A stretch of 64,000 nt of DNA, taken from positions 3,844,001-3,908,000 of the forward strand of contig NZ_CP014015.2 of assembly GCF_001559075.2 (NCBI RefSeq). Reading direction: 5' to 3'. The notes under the pieces were generated by a model. That model made no database searches and was not told where the DNA came from. It saw nothing but the letters and a program-made list of their open reading frames with translations. Source of the DNA: Citrobacter amalonaticus. GTDB lineage: Bacteria > Pseudomonadota > Gammaproteobacteria > Enterobacterales > Enterobacteriaceae. A program made the translations under genes and the position numbers. Shown here piece by piece: positions 1 to 9,500 of the stretch (the stretch's first letter is position 1; the number at the start of each line of letters is the position of its first letter).

Positions 1-420
1 CTGGCTGTAGGCGAAACGGCTCCGGCGCTGGCGGCCTTCGATTTACAGGGCAAGGAGTCCGGACTGGATCGCTGGCAGGGGAAATCCATCTACCTGAACT
101 TCTGGTCGGCAGGCTGCGGTGGCTGTCTGGCGGAGATGGATTCGCTGGAAACGCTCAGCCAGAAATGGGGCGATAGCGTGGTAGTGGTGGCGGTGAATAC
201 CGATCCGGGAACGGTCAGCCTGGATGCGCTGCTGGCGAAGCATCAGGTGTCGTATCCGGTCCTTCGCGATCAGATGAAAATCACTCAGGAACGATATCAG
301 GTCATCGGCACACCGACCTCGGTCCTGATTGACCCACAGGGTCGGGTGCTGGAGTGGCATCAGGGAATGCGTAAACCGGCGGAATTAGCCGCCACGTTCG
401 CCCGTCTCGCGGGGCAATAA
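1..420 (+). CDS. TlpA/ResA-like periplasmic thiol-disulfide protein (5' end cut off)
   Basis: The reading frame is open from the first base, so the start lies outside the window; 139 residues are visible. A thioredoxin fold is indicated by the motif FWSAGCGGC, with the redox pair Cys-39/Cys-42 of the visible part, and by a cis-proline loop (GTPTSVLID, Pro at visible residue 105). The order extended strand, CxxC, then a TP loop is that of the TlpA/ResA/DsbE group, which reduce or shuttle disulfides outside the cytoplasm. The signal or anchor segment would be in the missing part. In Salmonella the scsABCD copper-tolerance genes lie upstream of agp, but the active-site surroundings here do not match what I remember of ScsD, so I do not use that name. 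Confidence 0.75.
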   Translation: MAVGETAPALAAFDLQGKESGLDRWQGKSIYLNFWSAGCGGCLAEMDSLETLSQKWGDSVVVVAVNTDPGTVSLDALLAKHQVSYPVLRDQMKITQERYQVIGTPTSVLIDPQGRVLEWHQGMRKPAELAATFARLAGQ

Positions 421-444
421 GTTTTCGGTGGAGGGATACCGCTG

Positions 445-933
445 ATGGCATTTATCTGGAACGACGAGAGCCTGGCTCTCCTGCGTGAAAACGCGGGCGT
501 CCTCTCGACGCAACACATTGCGCAGATGCTGTGCACCAATGTGACAGTGGTGCGCAATATGGCTTACCGGCTGAAACTCAGTTTGCGTGTGTCGGCGTAT
601 AACCAGAAGAGAATTCAACAGGTTCAGGCACTGTATGAATCCGATGAACCGCTGACCATGAAGGAGATTGCCGTGCGAACCGGGCTTACGTTCAGCACGG
701 TGCAGTACATCGTCTATGTCAAACTGAAACATAAGCCCTATGCCACCCGCGAGTTTATCGCATTCGAAACACAGGATGCGGTGCATTACCGCGTGCAAAA
801 AGAGTTTGTCGATACCGAGCGTTCGCGACTGCAGCAACCGATGGATAACAGCCGTTTTCAGGAATTGTATCTCAAAGACGGGACGGCCTACTGCGCGCGT
901 AACATCCGCCATGAAGTCATTATCTCTGAATAG
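445..933 (+). CDS. Hypothetical protein with two helix-turn-helix-like segments
   Basis: 162 residues; I do not recognise the gene. Residues 5-45 begin with a tryptophan/acidic start (WNDESLALLREN) followed by an IAQML...VVRNMAYRLKLSL pattern, as in GcrA-like or SANT-like DNA-binding modules of phage and terminase-type proteins. A second unit near residues 70-92 (MKEIAVRTGLTFSTVQYIV) also reads as a helix-turn-helix. The C-terminal 60 residues carry no motif I know. A GGAGG-like ribosome site lies 9 bases before the ATG. The gene starts 25 bases after the thiol-disulfide gene, so the two may share a transcript. A DNA-binding role is inferred from the motifs only. Confidence 0.65.
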   Translation: MAFIWNDESLALLRENAGVLSTQHIAQMLCTNVTVVRNMAYRLKLSLRVSAYNQKRIQQVQALYESDEPLTMKEIAVRTGLTFSTVQYIVYVKLKHKPYATREFIAFETQDAVHYRVQKEFVDTERSRLQQPMDNSRFQELYLKDGTAYCARNIRHEVIISE

Positions 934-1019
934 CTGAAACCACATTTCGTTCGCTGACGAAGCAAGCATCGTCGCGAGCATTCAGGATGGGTCATCTTCT
1001 CCTTACAGGACTCTGAAGT

Positions 1020-1778
1020 ATGACCCTTCTTTTTGCATTCGACCCCGACCAGGTTGTGATGATTGCCTTGACCTTTGTTCTTGCGGGGATGGTGAAAGGC
1101 GTCACCGGCATGGGACTGCCCACTGTGGCGATGGGGATCCTCGGTTCGCTGATCTCACCGGTTGCGGCGGCAGCTATGCTGCTGTTACCTTCGCTGGTCA
1201 GCAATCTGTTTCAGTTTGGCGGTGGTGGGAATACCCGGATGTTGCTGATACGACTCTGGCCGATGCTGCTAACGGTGGTGATTGCCACACTGTTGGCCAG
1301 CGTCTGGATCACCGGTGGCGATACTTCCCGCACACAGTTTGCGCTGGGGCTGGCGCTGATGGTGTACGCGCTCTGGACCCTGGCAGGAAAACGGATTGCG
1401 GTCGCACCGCAGCGTGAAAAACCGCTCTCATTGATCGTTGGATTCGCCACCGGGTTGTTGACCGGCGGAACGGGTGTCTTTGTGATGCCGGCGGTGCCGT
1501 GGATCCAGTCGCTGGGCTTTGAGAAGGATGAACTGGTTCAGGCGCTCGGTATCTCTTTTACCTTTTCCACGCTGGCGTTAGCACTTGGACTGTGGTGGCA
1601 CGGCGCGCTCCCCATGCAGTCGCTGAGCTTATCGGCATTCGCCATCGTTCCGGCGCTGATCGGCCAGTGGGCAGGCACCCGTATCCGGCGGGTGATCTCA
1701 CCCGTTGTTTTTAAACGTTGCTTTCTGTTTTGTCTGATGGGGCTAAGTATCGAAATGATGCTCCGTGCTGTGACTTAA
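1020..1778 (+). CDS. TSUP (TauE/SafE) family membrane permease
   Basis: 252 residues, nearly all hydrophobic, with about seven or eight membrane segments. The glycine-rich loops GMVKGVTGMGLPTVAMG near the N-terminus and FATGLLTGGTGVFVMPAVPW in the middle are the duplicated signature of the TauE/SafE family (DUF81). Members move organosulfur compounds, sulfite or other small anions across the inner membrane. Length fits the family. It precedes an ArsR-type regulator gene by 49 bases on the same strand, so that regulator may control it. The substrate cannot be told from sequence. Confidence 0.85.
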   Translation: MTLLFAFDPDQVVMIALTFVLAGMVKGVTGMGLPTVAMGILGSLISPVAAAAMLLLPSLVSNLFQFGGGGNTRMLLIRLWPMLLTVVIATLLASVWITGGDTSRTQFALGLALMVYALWTLAGKRIAVAPQREKPLSLIVGFATGLLTGGTGVFVMPAVPWIQSLGFEKDELVQALGISFTFSTLALALGLWWHGALPMQSLSLSAFAIVPALIGQWAGTRIRRVISPVVFKRCFLFCLMGLSIEMMLRAVT

Positions 1779-1827
1779 TGACAAAATCGTGCCATGGTTA
1801 ACCCTCCCCCGAGGCTGAGAGGTCAGT

Positions 1828-2535
1828 ATGACGTCAATAGTCGTAAATGAAGAAGACGGCGAACTGGAATCGCGAATGGCGCTGACGGCGGCGGTAATGG
1901 CGGACAAATCGCGATCCCGGATGCTGTGCGCGCTGATGGATGGTCGGGCATGGACGGCGACGGAACTGAGCGCGGTGGCGGATATCTCAGCGTCTACCGC
2001 CAGTGCGCACCTGGCCCGTCTGTGCGAGCAGCGGTTTGTGGTTTCTCTCGCCCAGGGGCGGCACCGCTATTTTCGCCTCGCAAGTACAGACATAGCGGAA
2101 CTGCTGGAGCGCCTGATGGGCGTCGCCTGGGCATCAACAGCATCGCGAAAAATCACTACGCCGCTGAGTTTGCGTCAGGCCCGGACCTGTTATGACCATC
2201 TGGCGGGAGAAGTGGCGGTGAGACTGTTTGATACGCTGGTTTCCCGGCAGTGGCTGGCGGCAGATGGTGAAACCCTGACACCTCTGGGTGAGGAGAAAAT
2301 GGCGGAACTGGGCATTGTGGTACAGGCTGGCGCGTCACGACGCAAATTTAGCTGCGGCTGTCTGGACTGGAGCGAGCGACGTTATCATCTGGGTGGTGTA
2401 CTCGGCGCCGCGCTACTGACCTGGCTAACTGGGCAGCGGTGGATTAAAACGGCACCGGGAAGCCGCCAGGTCACCTTCACGCCCTCCGGGATCCGCAAGC
2501 TGCAAATGATATTTGGCATCAATATGATGCGCTGA
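1828..2535 (+). CDS. ArsR-type winged-helix transcriptional regulator with cysteine-containing C-terminal domain
   Basis: 235 residues, about twice the size of a minimal ArsR protein. Residues 25-85 form the winged helix: SRSRMLCALMDGRAWTATEL, then recognition helix SASTASAHLARL, then a wing ending QGRHRYFRLA. The C-terminal half carries FSCGCLDWSERRYHLGG, a conserved element of a long ArsR subfamily; its two cysteines could sense thiols or metal (inference). A GAGG ribosome site lies before the ATG. It follows the permease gene closely and is probably its co-transcribed regulator. A stretch with two TGTCA(C) motifs separates it from agp. Confidence 0.8.
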   Translation: MTSIVVNEEDGELESRMALTAAVMADKSRSRMLCALMDGRAWTATELSAVADISASTASAHLARLCEQRFVVSLAQGRHRYFRLASTDIAELLERLMGVAWASTASRKITTPLSLRQARTCYDHLAGEVAVRLFDTLVSRQWLAADGETLTPLGEEKMAELGIVVQAGASRRKFSCGCLDWSERRYHLGGVLGAALLTWLTGQRWIKTAPGSRQVTFTPSGIRKLQMIFGINMMR

Positions 2536-2621
2536 ATCCCTGTTTTGCGGTCTCGTTCCCGGAAAAGTGTCATATATCTGTCACACTTATAAATGACGAA
2601 TAACAACACGAGGTCGTAGGG

Positions 2622-3863
2622 ATGAACAAATCGTTAATTGCCGCCGCTGTGGCAGGGGTTGTGATGTTGTCTTCTGCCGCACAGGCGCAAACGGCGCCGG
2701 AAGGCTATCAGCTACAGCAAGTATTGATGATGAGTCGACATAACTTACGTGCGCCGCTGGCGAATAATGGCAGCGTGCTGGAGCAGTCCACTCCGAATAA
2801 ATGGCCTGAATGGGATGTGCCGGGCGGACAGCTCACCACCAAAGGTGGCGTGCTGGAAGTGTATATGGGCCATTACATGCGTGAATGGCTGGCAGAGCAG
2901 GGGATGGTGAAATCCGGCGAGTGCCCGGCACCGGATACGGTCTATACCTATGCCAACAGTCTGCAGCGTACGGTCGCGACCGCCCAGTTCTTTATCACCG
3001 GCGCGTTCCCTGGCTGCGATGTTCCGGTGCATCACCAGGAAAAAATGGGCACCATGGACCCGACCTTTAACCCGGTGATCACCGATGACTCGGCGGCCTT
3101 CCGCGAGAAAGCCGTACAGGCGATGGAAAAAGAGCGCAGCCAGATGCAACTTGATGACAGCTACCAGTTGCTGGAGCAGATGATCAACTACAAAGACTCG
3201 CCATCGTGCAAGGAAAAACAGCAGTGTTCTCTGACTGAGGCTAAAGATACCTTTAGCGCGAACTATGAGCAGGAGCCAGGCGTCTCCGGGCCGCTGAAAG
3301 TGGGTAACTCGCTGGTGGACGCCTTCACGCTGCAATACTACGAAGGATTCCCGATGGATCAGGTGGCCTGGGGCGAAATTAAATCCGATCAGCAGTGGAA
3401 AGTGTTGTCGAAACTGAAAAATGGCTACCAGGACAGCCTGTTTACCTCTCCGGAAGTCGCGCGTAATGTGGCGAAACCGCTGGTGAAATACATCGACAAA
3501 GCGCTGGTGACCGAACAGGCGAAAGCGCCGAAAATCACCGTGCTGGTAGGGCATGACTCAAACATCGCCTCACTGCTCACCGCACTGGAATTCAAACCCT
3601 ATCAGTTACATGATCAGAACGAACGCACGCCGATTGGCGGCAAAATTGTCTTCCAGCGCTGGCATGACACGAAGGCCAACCGCGATCTGATGAAAATTGA
3701 GTATGTGTATCAGAGTTCAGATCAACTGCGTAATGCGGATGTGCTGACGCTGAAAGCCCCGGCGCAACGCGTGACCCTGGAGTTGAAGGGATGCCCGATT
3801 GATGCGAACGGTTTCTGTCCGATCGACAAGTTTGACACGTTGTTGAATGAGGCGGCGAAGTAA
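2622..3863 (+). CDS. agp: Periplasmic glucose-1-phosphatase (histidine acid phosphatase)
   Basis: 413 residues, as in E. coli Agp. Residues 1-22 are a Sec signal peptide ending AQA. The phosphohistidine motif RHNLRAP is at residues 39-45, with the nucleophile His-40, and the proton-donor pair His-311/Asp-312 is in VLVGHDSN. These define the histidine acid phosphatase family; Agp hydrolyses glucose-1-phosphate in the periplasm so that glucose can be imported. Several paired cysteines fit a disulfide-bonded exported enzyme. It faces yccJ-wrbA tail to tail, with a hairpin between. Confidence 0.96.
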   Translation: MNKSLIAAAVAGVVMLSSAAQAQTAPEGYQLQQVLMMSRHNLRAPLANNGSVLEQSTPNKWPEWDVPGGQLTTKGGVLEVYMGHYMREWLAEQGMVKSGECPAPDTVYTYANSLQRTVATAQFFITGAFPGCDVPVHHQEKMGTMDPTFNPVITDDSAAFREKAVQAMEKERSQMQLDDSYQLLEQMINYKDSPSCKEKQQCSLTEAKDTFSANYEQEPGVSGPLKVGNSLVDAFTLQYYEGFPMDQVAWGEIKSDQQWKVLSKLKNGYQDSLFTSPEVARNVAKPLVKYIDKALVTEQAKAPKITVLVGHDSNIASLLTALEFKPYQLHDQNERTPIGGKIVFQRWHDTKANRDLMKIEYVYQSSDQLRNADVLTLKAPAQRVTLELKGCPIDANGFCPIDKFDTLLNEAAK

Positions 3864-3870
3864 ATGAGGT

Positions 3871-3892
3871 TCCCCCGCGCAAGCGGGGGAAT
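3871..3892. terminator. Hairpin between agp and yccJ
   Basis: A perfect 9-bp stem (TTCCCCCGC / GCGGGGGAA) with loop GCAA lies in the 36-base gap between two convergent genes. It is symmetric and could stop transcripts from either side. There is no long T run on either strand, so termination strength is uncertain. Confidence 0.6.
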
Positions 3893-3899
3893 TGACGGA

Positions 3900-4127
3900 T
3901 TAAACGTTTTTACGTTCGATGGTTTGTTCGCCCCAGAAGAGCGCGTCTTTATCTGTCTTATCAAAGGCTTTGATGAGCACTTCATCGCTGCCTTCTTCCC
4001 AAATTTTTTCTGCCAGCTTCTCGTCATATCCGGCAACTTCAAATATGGCTTCGGCTATTTCCGGCGATGTATTGCGCAGACTTGCCCACTCACCGACGTG
4101 ATGAGCCTTCGCTTCTTGAGTTGGCAT
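3900..4127 (-). CDS. yccJ: Small conserved protein YccJ
   Basis: 75 residues, matching E. coli YccJ in length and sequence (start [14 protein letters not shown]). It is acidic and soluble, with no signal peptide or membrane segment. No biochemical function is established for the family. The gene starts 20 bases after wrbA ends, on the same strand, so the two form a wrbA-yccJ operon. In E. coli wrbA is a stationary-phase, RpoS-dependent gene, and yccJ is probably expressed with it. Confidence 0.9.
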   Translation of the reverse strand: MPTQEAKAHHVGEWASLRNTSPEIAEAIFEVAGYDEKLAEKIWEEGSDEVLIKAFDKTDKDALFWGEQTIERKNV

Positions 4128-4147
4128 TCTTATCCTCCCGTTGAAGA

Positions 4148-5147
<1,000 letters not shown>

Positions 5148-5321
5148 ATGGCAAACCATCGAGGCGGTTCCGGCAATTTTGCCGAAGACCGTGAAAGAGC
5201 ATCAGAAGCAGGTCGTAAAGGTGGTCAGCACAGCGGGGGAAATTTCAAGAACGACCCGCAGCGTGCCTCTGAAGCCGGTAAGAAAGGGGGTAAAAGTAGC
5301 CACGGCAATCGTAATTCGTAA
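5148..5321 (+). CDS. ymdF: YmdF, small KGG-repeat stress protein
   Basis: 57 residues, the length of E. coli YmdF. It is glycine-, lysine- and serine-rich with two KGG units (RASEAGRKGG and RASEAGKKGG), the stress-induced bacterial acidophilic repeat (KGG) motif shared with YciG and B. subtilis GsiB. No enzyme domain is present; the protein is probably disordered and made under RpoS control. A strong ribosome site (GGAGG) lies six bases before the ATG. It is followed by a clear terminator. In K-12 ymdF is next to rutG; here it is next to rutR because the rut operon is missing. Confidence 0.92.
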   Translation: MANHRGGSGNFAEDRERASEAGRKGGQHSGGNFKNDPQRASEAGKKGGKSSHGNRNS

Positions 5322-5387
5322 CGACCAGGCCTGCTACCCCGGAAACGCATCACGAACGCATCCCATCCCGACGTGATGATGCCACCG

Positions 5388-5414
5388 CCGCCGGATCCTC
5401 CGGCGGTTTTTTTT
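5388..5414 (+). terminator. Rho-independent terminator after ymdF
   Basis: An 8-bp GC-rich stem CCGCCGGA/TCCGGCGG with a 3-base loop, followed by eight T residues. Confidence 0.9.
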
Positions 5415-5491
5415 ACCCGTCAGGTTGAACTGAAATGAAACGCCCCGCAGACTATGCGCCACTGCCGGATTCACGGAGCAAGGAGAAGGGC

Positions 5492-6130
5492 ATGGTTCAA
5501 CGTGCGGAGAAAAAAACAGGCAAACGTTCGCAGGCGGTCAGCGCGAAACGCGAGGCGATTCTGACGGCCGCGTTAAATACGTTTTCACAATATGGCTTTC
5601 ATGGCACACGCATTGAGCAAATTGCCGAACAGGCCGGCGTCTCCAAAACCAATCTCCTTTATTACTACCCGTCAAAAGAGGCGCTGTATGTCGCCGTGCT
5701 GCGACAGATTCTGGATATCTGGCTGGCCCCCTTAAAAGCATTTCGGGAAGATTTTGCGCCGTTGGCCGCTATTGAAGAGTACATCCGGCTGAAGCTGGAA
5801 GTGTCCCGTGACTACCCGCAGGCCTCGCGGCTTTTTTGCATGGAGATGCTGGCTGGCGCACCGTTGTTGATGGATGAGTTGACTGGCGATCTGAAAACGC
5901 TGATTGATGAAAAGTCCGCGCTGATTGCCGGTTGGGTGAAAAGCGGCAAGCTGGCGCCGATCGACCCGCACCATCTGATCTTCATGATTTGGGCTTCAAC
6001 ACAGCATTACGCCGACTTTGCGCCTCAGGTTGAAGCGGTGACGGGCGCAACGCTGCGTGACGAAACCTTTTTTAATCAGACGGTTGAAAACGTTCAGCGC
6101 ATGATTATTGAGGGAATTCGCGTTCGTTAA
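5492..6130 (+). CDS. rutR: TetR-family pyrimidine-responsive regulator RutR
   Basis: 212 residues from the ATG at 5492, chosen because AAGGAG precedes it and the length equals E. coli RutR; an upstream in-frame ATG at 5435 lacks such support. The N-terminal TetR helix-turn-helix is RIEQIAEQAGVSKTNLLYYYP; the ligand domain is nearly identical to K-12. RutR senses uracil/thymine and in K-12 represses the divergent rutABCDEFG pyrimidine-degradation operon, besides acting at carAB and other loci. Here no rut gene is nearby: ymdF lies upstream and an LprI-like gene tail to tail downstream, overlapping 4 bases. The regulator has outlived its main neighbour target. Confidence 0.93.
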   Translation: MVQRAEKKTGKRSQAVSAKREAILTAALNTFSQYGFHGTRIEQIAEQAGVSKTNLLYYYPSKEALYVAVLRQILDIWLAPLKAFREDFAPLAAIEEYIRLKLEVSRDYPQASRLFCMEMLAGAPLLMDELTGDLKTLIDEKSALIAGWVKSGKLAPIDPHHLIFMIWASTQHYADFAPQVEAVTGATLRDETFFNQTVENVQRMIIEGIRVR

Positions 6131-6522
6131 TTGGCTGGCGGCAGCGGGCAGCTCATATCGCCTTCTTCGCACTGCAGCAGCGAGGCGAGAAACGCTTCCC
6201 GCTCGGCGGTTTTATCCGCCAGGCACTGATTGGCGATCATCACCTGAGCACTTCCCCCCTCGGTGCCAGAGCTGATAAGCGCGCAGTCGGCATCACGCAT
6301 GGCGATCCATGCGGTCTGCGCCTTTTTCAGCAGTTCCTGCTGTGGCGGGGCTGCGCGTTTCAGCGCATTCTGATACGTTTCATTCAGTTCTTTGTCTGCC
6401 GCCTGGTATTGGGTGACGGCGCAGGTATTCATTTCCGCTTGCGTACTGGCATTAGCGCAGTCATCGGCCAGCGCCTGACCGCTGAGCACCAGCGCAACGC
6501 AGGTGAGTAGTATTCGTTTCAT
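6127..6522 (-). CDS. LprI-like (DUF1311) secreted small protein
   Basis: 131 residues from the ATG at 6522 (two adjacent ATGs at 6525 and 6522 share an AGAGGG site). A signal peptide ends QALA at about residue 19. The mature part has the four-cysteine LprI/DUF1311 pattern: DCANASTQAEMNTCA, W.AMRDADCAL and NQCLADKTAEREAFL. LprI of mycobacteria inhibits lysozyme; a similar periplasmic role here is inference. It sits between rutR and putA, on the putA strand but after the putA terminator, and converges with rutR. Confidence 0.82.
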   Translation of the reverse strand: MKRILLTCVALVLSGQALADDCANASTQAEMNTCAVTQYQAADKELNETYQNALKRAAPPQQELLKKAQTAWIAMRDADCALISSGTEGGSAQVMIANQCLADKTAEREAFLASLLQCEEGDMSCPLPPAN

Positions 6523-6539
6523 CATTCCCTCTGGATCCA

Positions 6540-6565
6540 TAAAAAAAGGCCCCGTTTCCGGAGCC
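6540..6565 (-). terminator. Rho-independent terminator after putA
   Basis: Read on the minus strand: stem GGCTCCG/CGGGGCC with loop GAAA, followed by seven or more T residues. It begins 17 bases after the putA stop and overlaps the region just upstream of the LprI-like gene. Confidence 0.88.
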
Positions 6566-6581
6566 TTAATTAACCACAGCC

Positions 6582-9500
6582 TTAGCCAATTGTCATCAGG
6601 CTTGCGTTACCTCCGGCGGCTGCTGTGTTCACGCTCAGCGAACGCTCGACGTACAGTCGCTCCAGCAGAATATTACTTTCACCACGGGCGAAACCTTGTA
6701 CCGAGACAATCGCGCCTTCACGGGCTGCCACTGCTTCACACAGCGCGCGAAGCTGATCGGAATCGCCGTGGAAGATCACCGCATCAAAAGGCTGCGTCGT
6801 CAGGCTGTCGGTTTTCGCAAACGCAATGCGGTCGGAAACCGCTGCCGGCAGGCGCTTCGCCAGATCACGGTGGAAGGCATCGTCAGGCCACAAAATCAGA
6901 CTACCGACCGAGGTGACGGCGGCAAGCTGCACCAGCGCATCCTGCTCATCATCGGCAATACACAGCACGCGCTCACGCGGTAACAGCGTCCAGGTGTTAC
7001 GCTCCCCGGTAGGACCCGGCAGCAGACGCTGCGTACCGGCCTGCGCCAGTTCGCCAAACTGCTGACAGAGTTGACGCAACACAGGGCGATCGGCCGCCCA
7101 CTCGCTGAGCGCTTCCAGCGGCTGGATCAGCGCGGCTTTCAACTGGGCGTCTACCGGATAGTCCGCATCCTGACGCGCCAGAGTGATGGCCAGCGCATTT
7201 TCCGGACGGTTTGCCAGCAAACGGTAGAGATAGAGCGGTCCACCGGCTTTCGGACCAGTTCCCGACAGCCCTTCGCCGCCGAACGGCTGTACGCCGACAA
7301 CCGCCCCCACCATATTACGGTTGACGTACAGGTTGCCCACGTGCGCTGAGCCGGTGACCTGAGCAATGGTTTCATCAATACGGGTGTGGACGCCCAGCGT
7401 CAGTCCGTAGCCGGAGGCGTTGATTTGGGCAATCAGTGCGTCCAGGTTGTTACGGTTGTAGCGTACAACGTGCAGAACCGGACCAAAGACCTCTTTTTGC
7501 AGCTCATCAACGCTTTCCAGTTCGATCAGCGTCGGCGCAACGAATGTGCCGCTTTGCCATTCACGAACATCTTCACTGTTTTCACGCGCCGCCTGGAACA
7601 CGGGACGACCTTTCGCCCGCATGGCCTGAATATGCTGTTCAATATTGGATTTGGCTTCACTGTCGATCACCGGACCAATATCGGTAGTCAGACGCCCCGG
7701 GTTGCCCATCCGACATTCGGCCATCGCGCCACGCAGCATTTTCAGCGTGTGATCGGCGATATCATCCTGTAGACAGAGTATGCGCAGCGCGGAGCAGCGC
7801 TGTCCGGCGCTGTCAAACGCCGAGGACAGCACGTCGACCACGACCTGTTCGGTGAGGGCGGATGAGTCAACGATCATCGCGTTCATGCCGCCCGTTTCGG
7901 CGATCAGCGGAATCGGACGCCCCTGTGCATCCAGACGCGTCGCGATGTTACGTTGCAGCAGTGTCGCCACCTCGGTAGAACCGGTAAACATCACGCCGCG
8001 CACGCGGCTGTCAGCGGTCAGTTGCGCGCCCACCGTTTCACCCCGACCAGGCAGCAGTTGCACCACGCCCGGCGGTACGCCAGCTTCCAGCAAGATGGCA
8101 ATGCCCTGGGCGGCGATGAGCGGCGTCTGTTCCGCGGGTTTTGCCAGTACGCTGTTGCCGGCAGCCAGCGCGGCGGCAATCTGTCCGCTGAAGATGGCCA
8201 GCGGGAAGTTCCACGGGCTGATACAGACAACCGGTCCGAGCGGACGATGGGTCTCATTATCAAAATCGTCACGCACCTGACCGGCGTAATAGTGCAGGAA
8301 GTCTACCGCTTCACGCACTTCGGCAATGGCGTTGGCGAAGCTCTTACCGGCTTCGCGGACCAGAATGCCGATCAATTGTTGCATCTGGCCTTCCATCAAT
8401 ACGGCAGCGCGATGGAGGATAGCTGCACGTTCTTGCGGCGGCGTCGCAAACCAGATAGGGGCATTGTTCACCGCGCTTTGCAGCGCCTGTTCCACTTCGG
8501 CTTCACTGGCTTCACGGACATAGCCCACGATGTCTTTTGGTTCTGCCGGGTTGATCACCGGGCTCATTTCGCCCTCGGCAACCGGGGCGTCGAGCATCGG
8601 TAACGCCCGCCATTTTTGCAGCGCGCTGTTGAGCAGGGCAGAAGAGAGTGAGGCCAGACGATGTTCGTTGGAAAGATCCAGACCGGCCGAATTATCGCGG
8701 CCTTTGCCGTACAGATCGCGCGGCAGTGGGATCTTCGGATGCGGCAGGCCGGTCTGACCTTCCTGTTGCGCCAGTTTCTCGACAGCTTCGACCGGATCGG
8801 CCACCAGTTCGTCCAGTGGCAGCGTGGTATCCGCGATACGGTTAACAAAGGAGGTGTTGGCCCCGTTTTCCAGCAGACGACGCACCAGGTACGCCAGCAG
8901 CGTTTCATGGGTGCCGACCGGCGCATAAATGCGGCACGGACGGTTCAGTTTGCCATCCGCCACTTTACCGGTGACCTGTTCGTACAGCGGCTCACCCATC
9001 CCGTGCAGGCACTGGAACTCATACTGACCCGGATAGTAGTTCTGTCCGGCCAGTTGATAAATGGCCGCCAGCGTATGGGCGTTGTGGGTCGCAAATTGCG
9101 GGTAGATCAGATTCGGCACAGCGAGCAATTTTTTCGCACAGGCGAGATAAGAGACGTCGGTGTAGACCTTGCGCGTGTAAACCGGATAGCCTTCCAGACC
9201 GTCCATCTGAGCGCGTTTGATCTCGCTATCCCAGTAGGCGCCTTTGACCAGACGGATCATCAGACGACGACGGCTGCGGGTGGCCAGGTCGATCAGGTAA
9301 TCGATGACGAACGGGCAGCGTTTCTGGTACGCCTGAATGACGAAACCAATACCGTTCCAGCCAGCCAGTTCAGGTTCAAAACACAGTTTTTCAAGCAGAT
9401 CGAGGGAGATCTCCAGACGGTCGGCCTCTTCGGCATCGATATTAATGCCGATATCATACTGGCGCGCCAACAGCGTCAACGACTTCAGGCGCGGATAGAG

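Noticed and set aside
1..420. scsD of the Salmonella copper-tolerance locus
   Set aside because: Location is suggestive, but the active-site context (SAGCGGC) differs from what I remember of ScsD, and the rest is outside the window.
2745..3554. 269-codon minus-strand frame opposite agp
   Set aside because: Shadow of the agp coding sequence; no motif.
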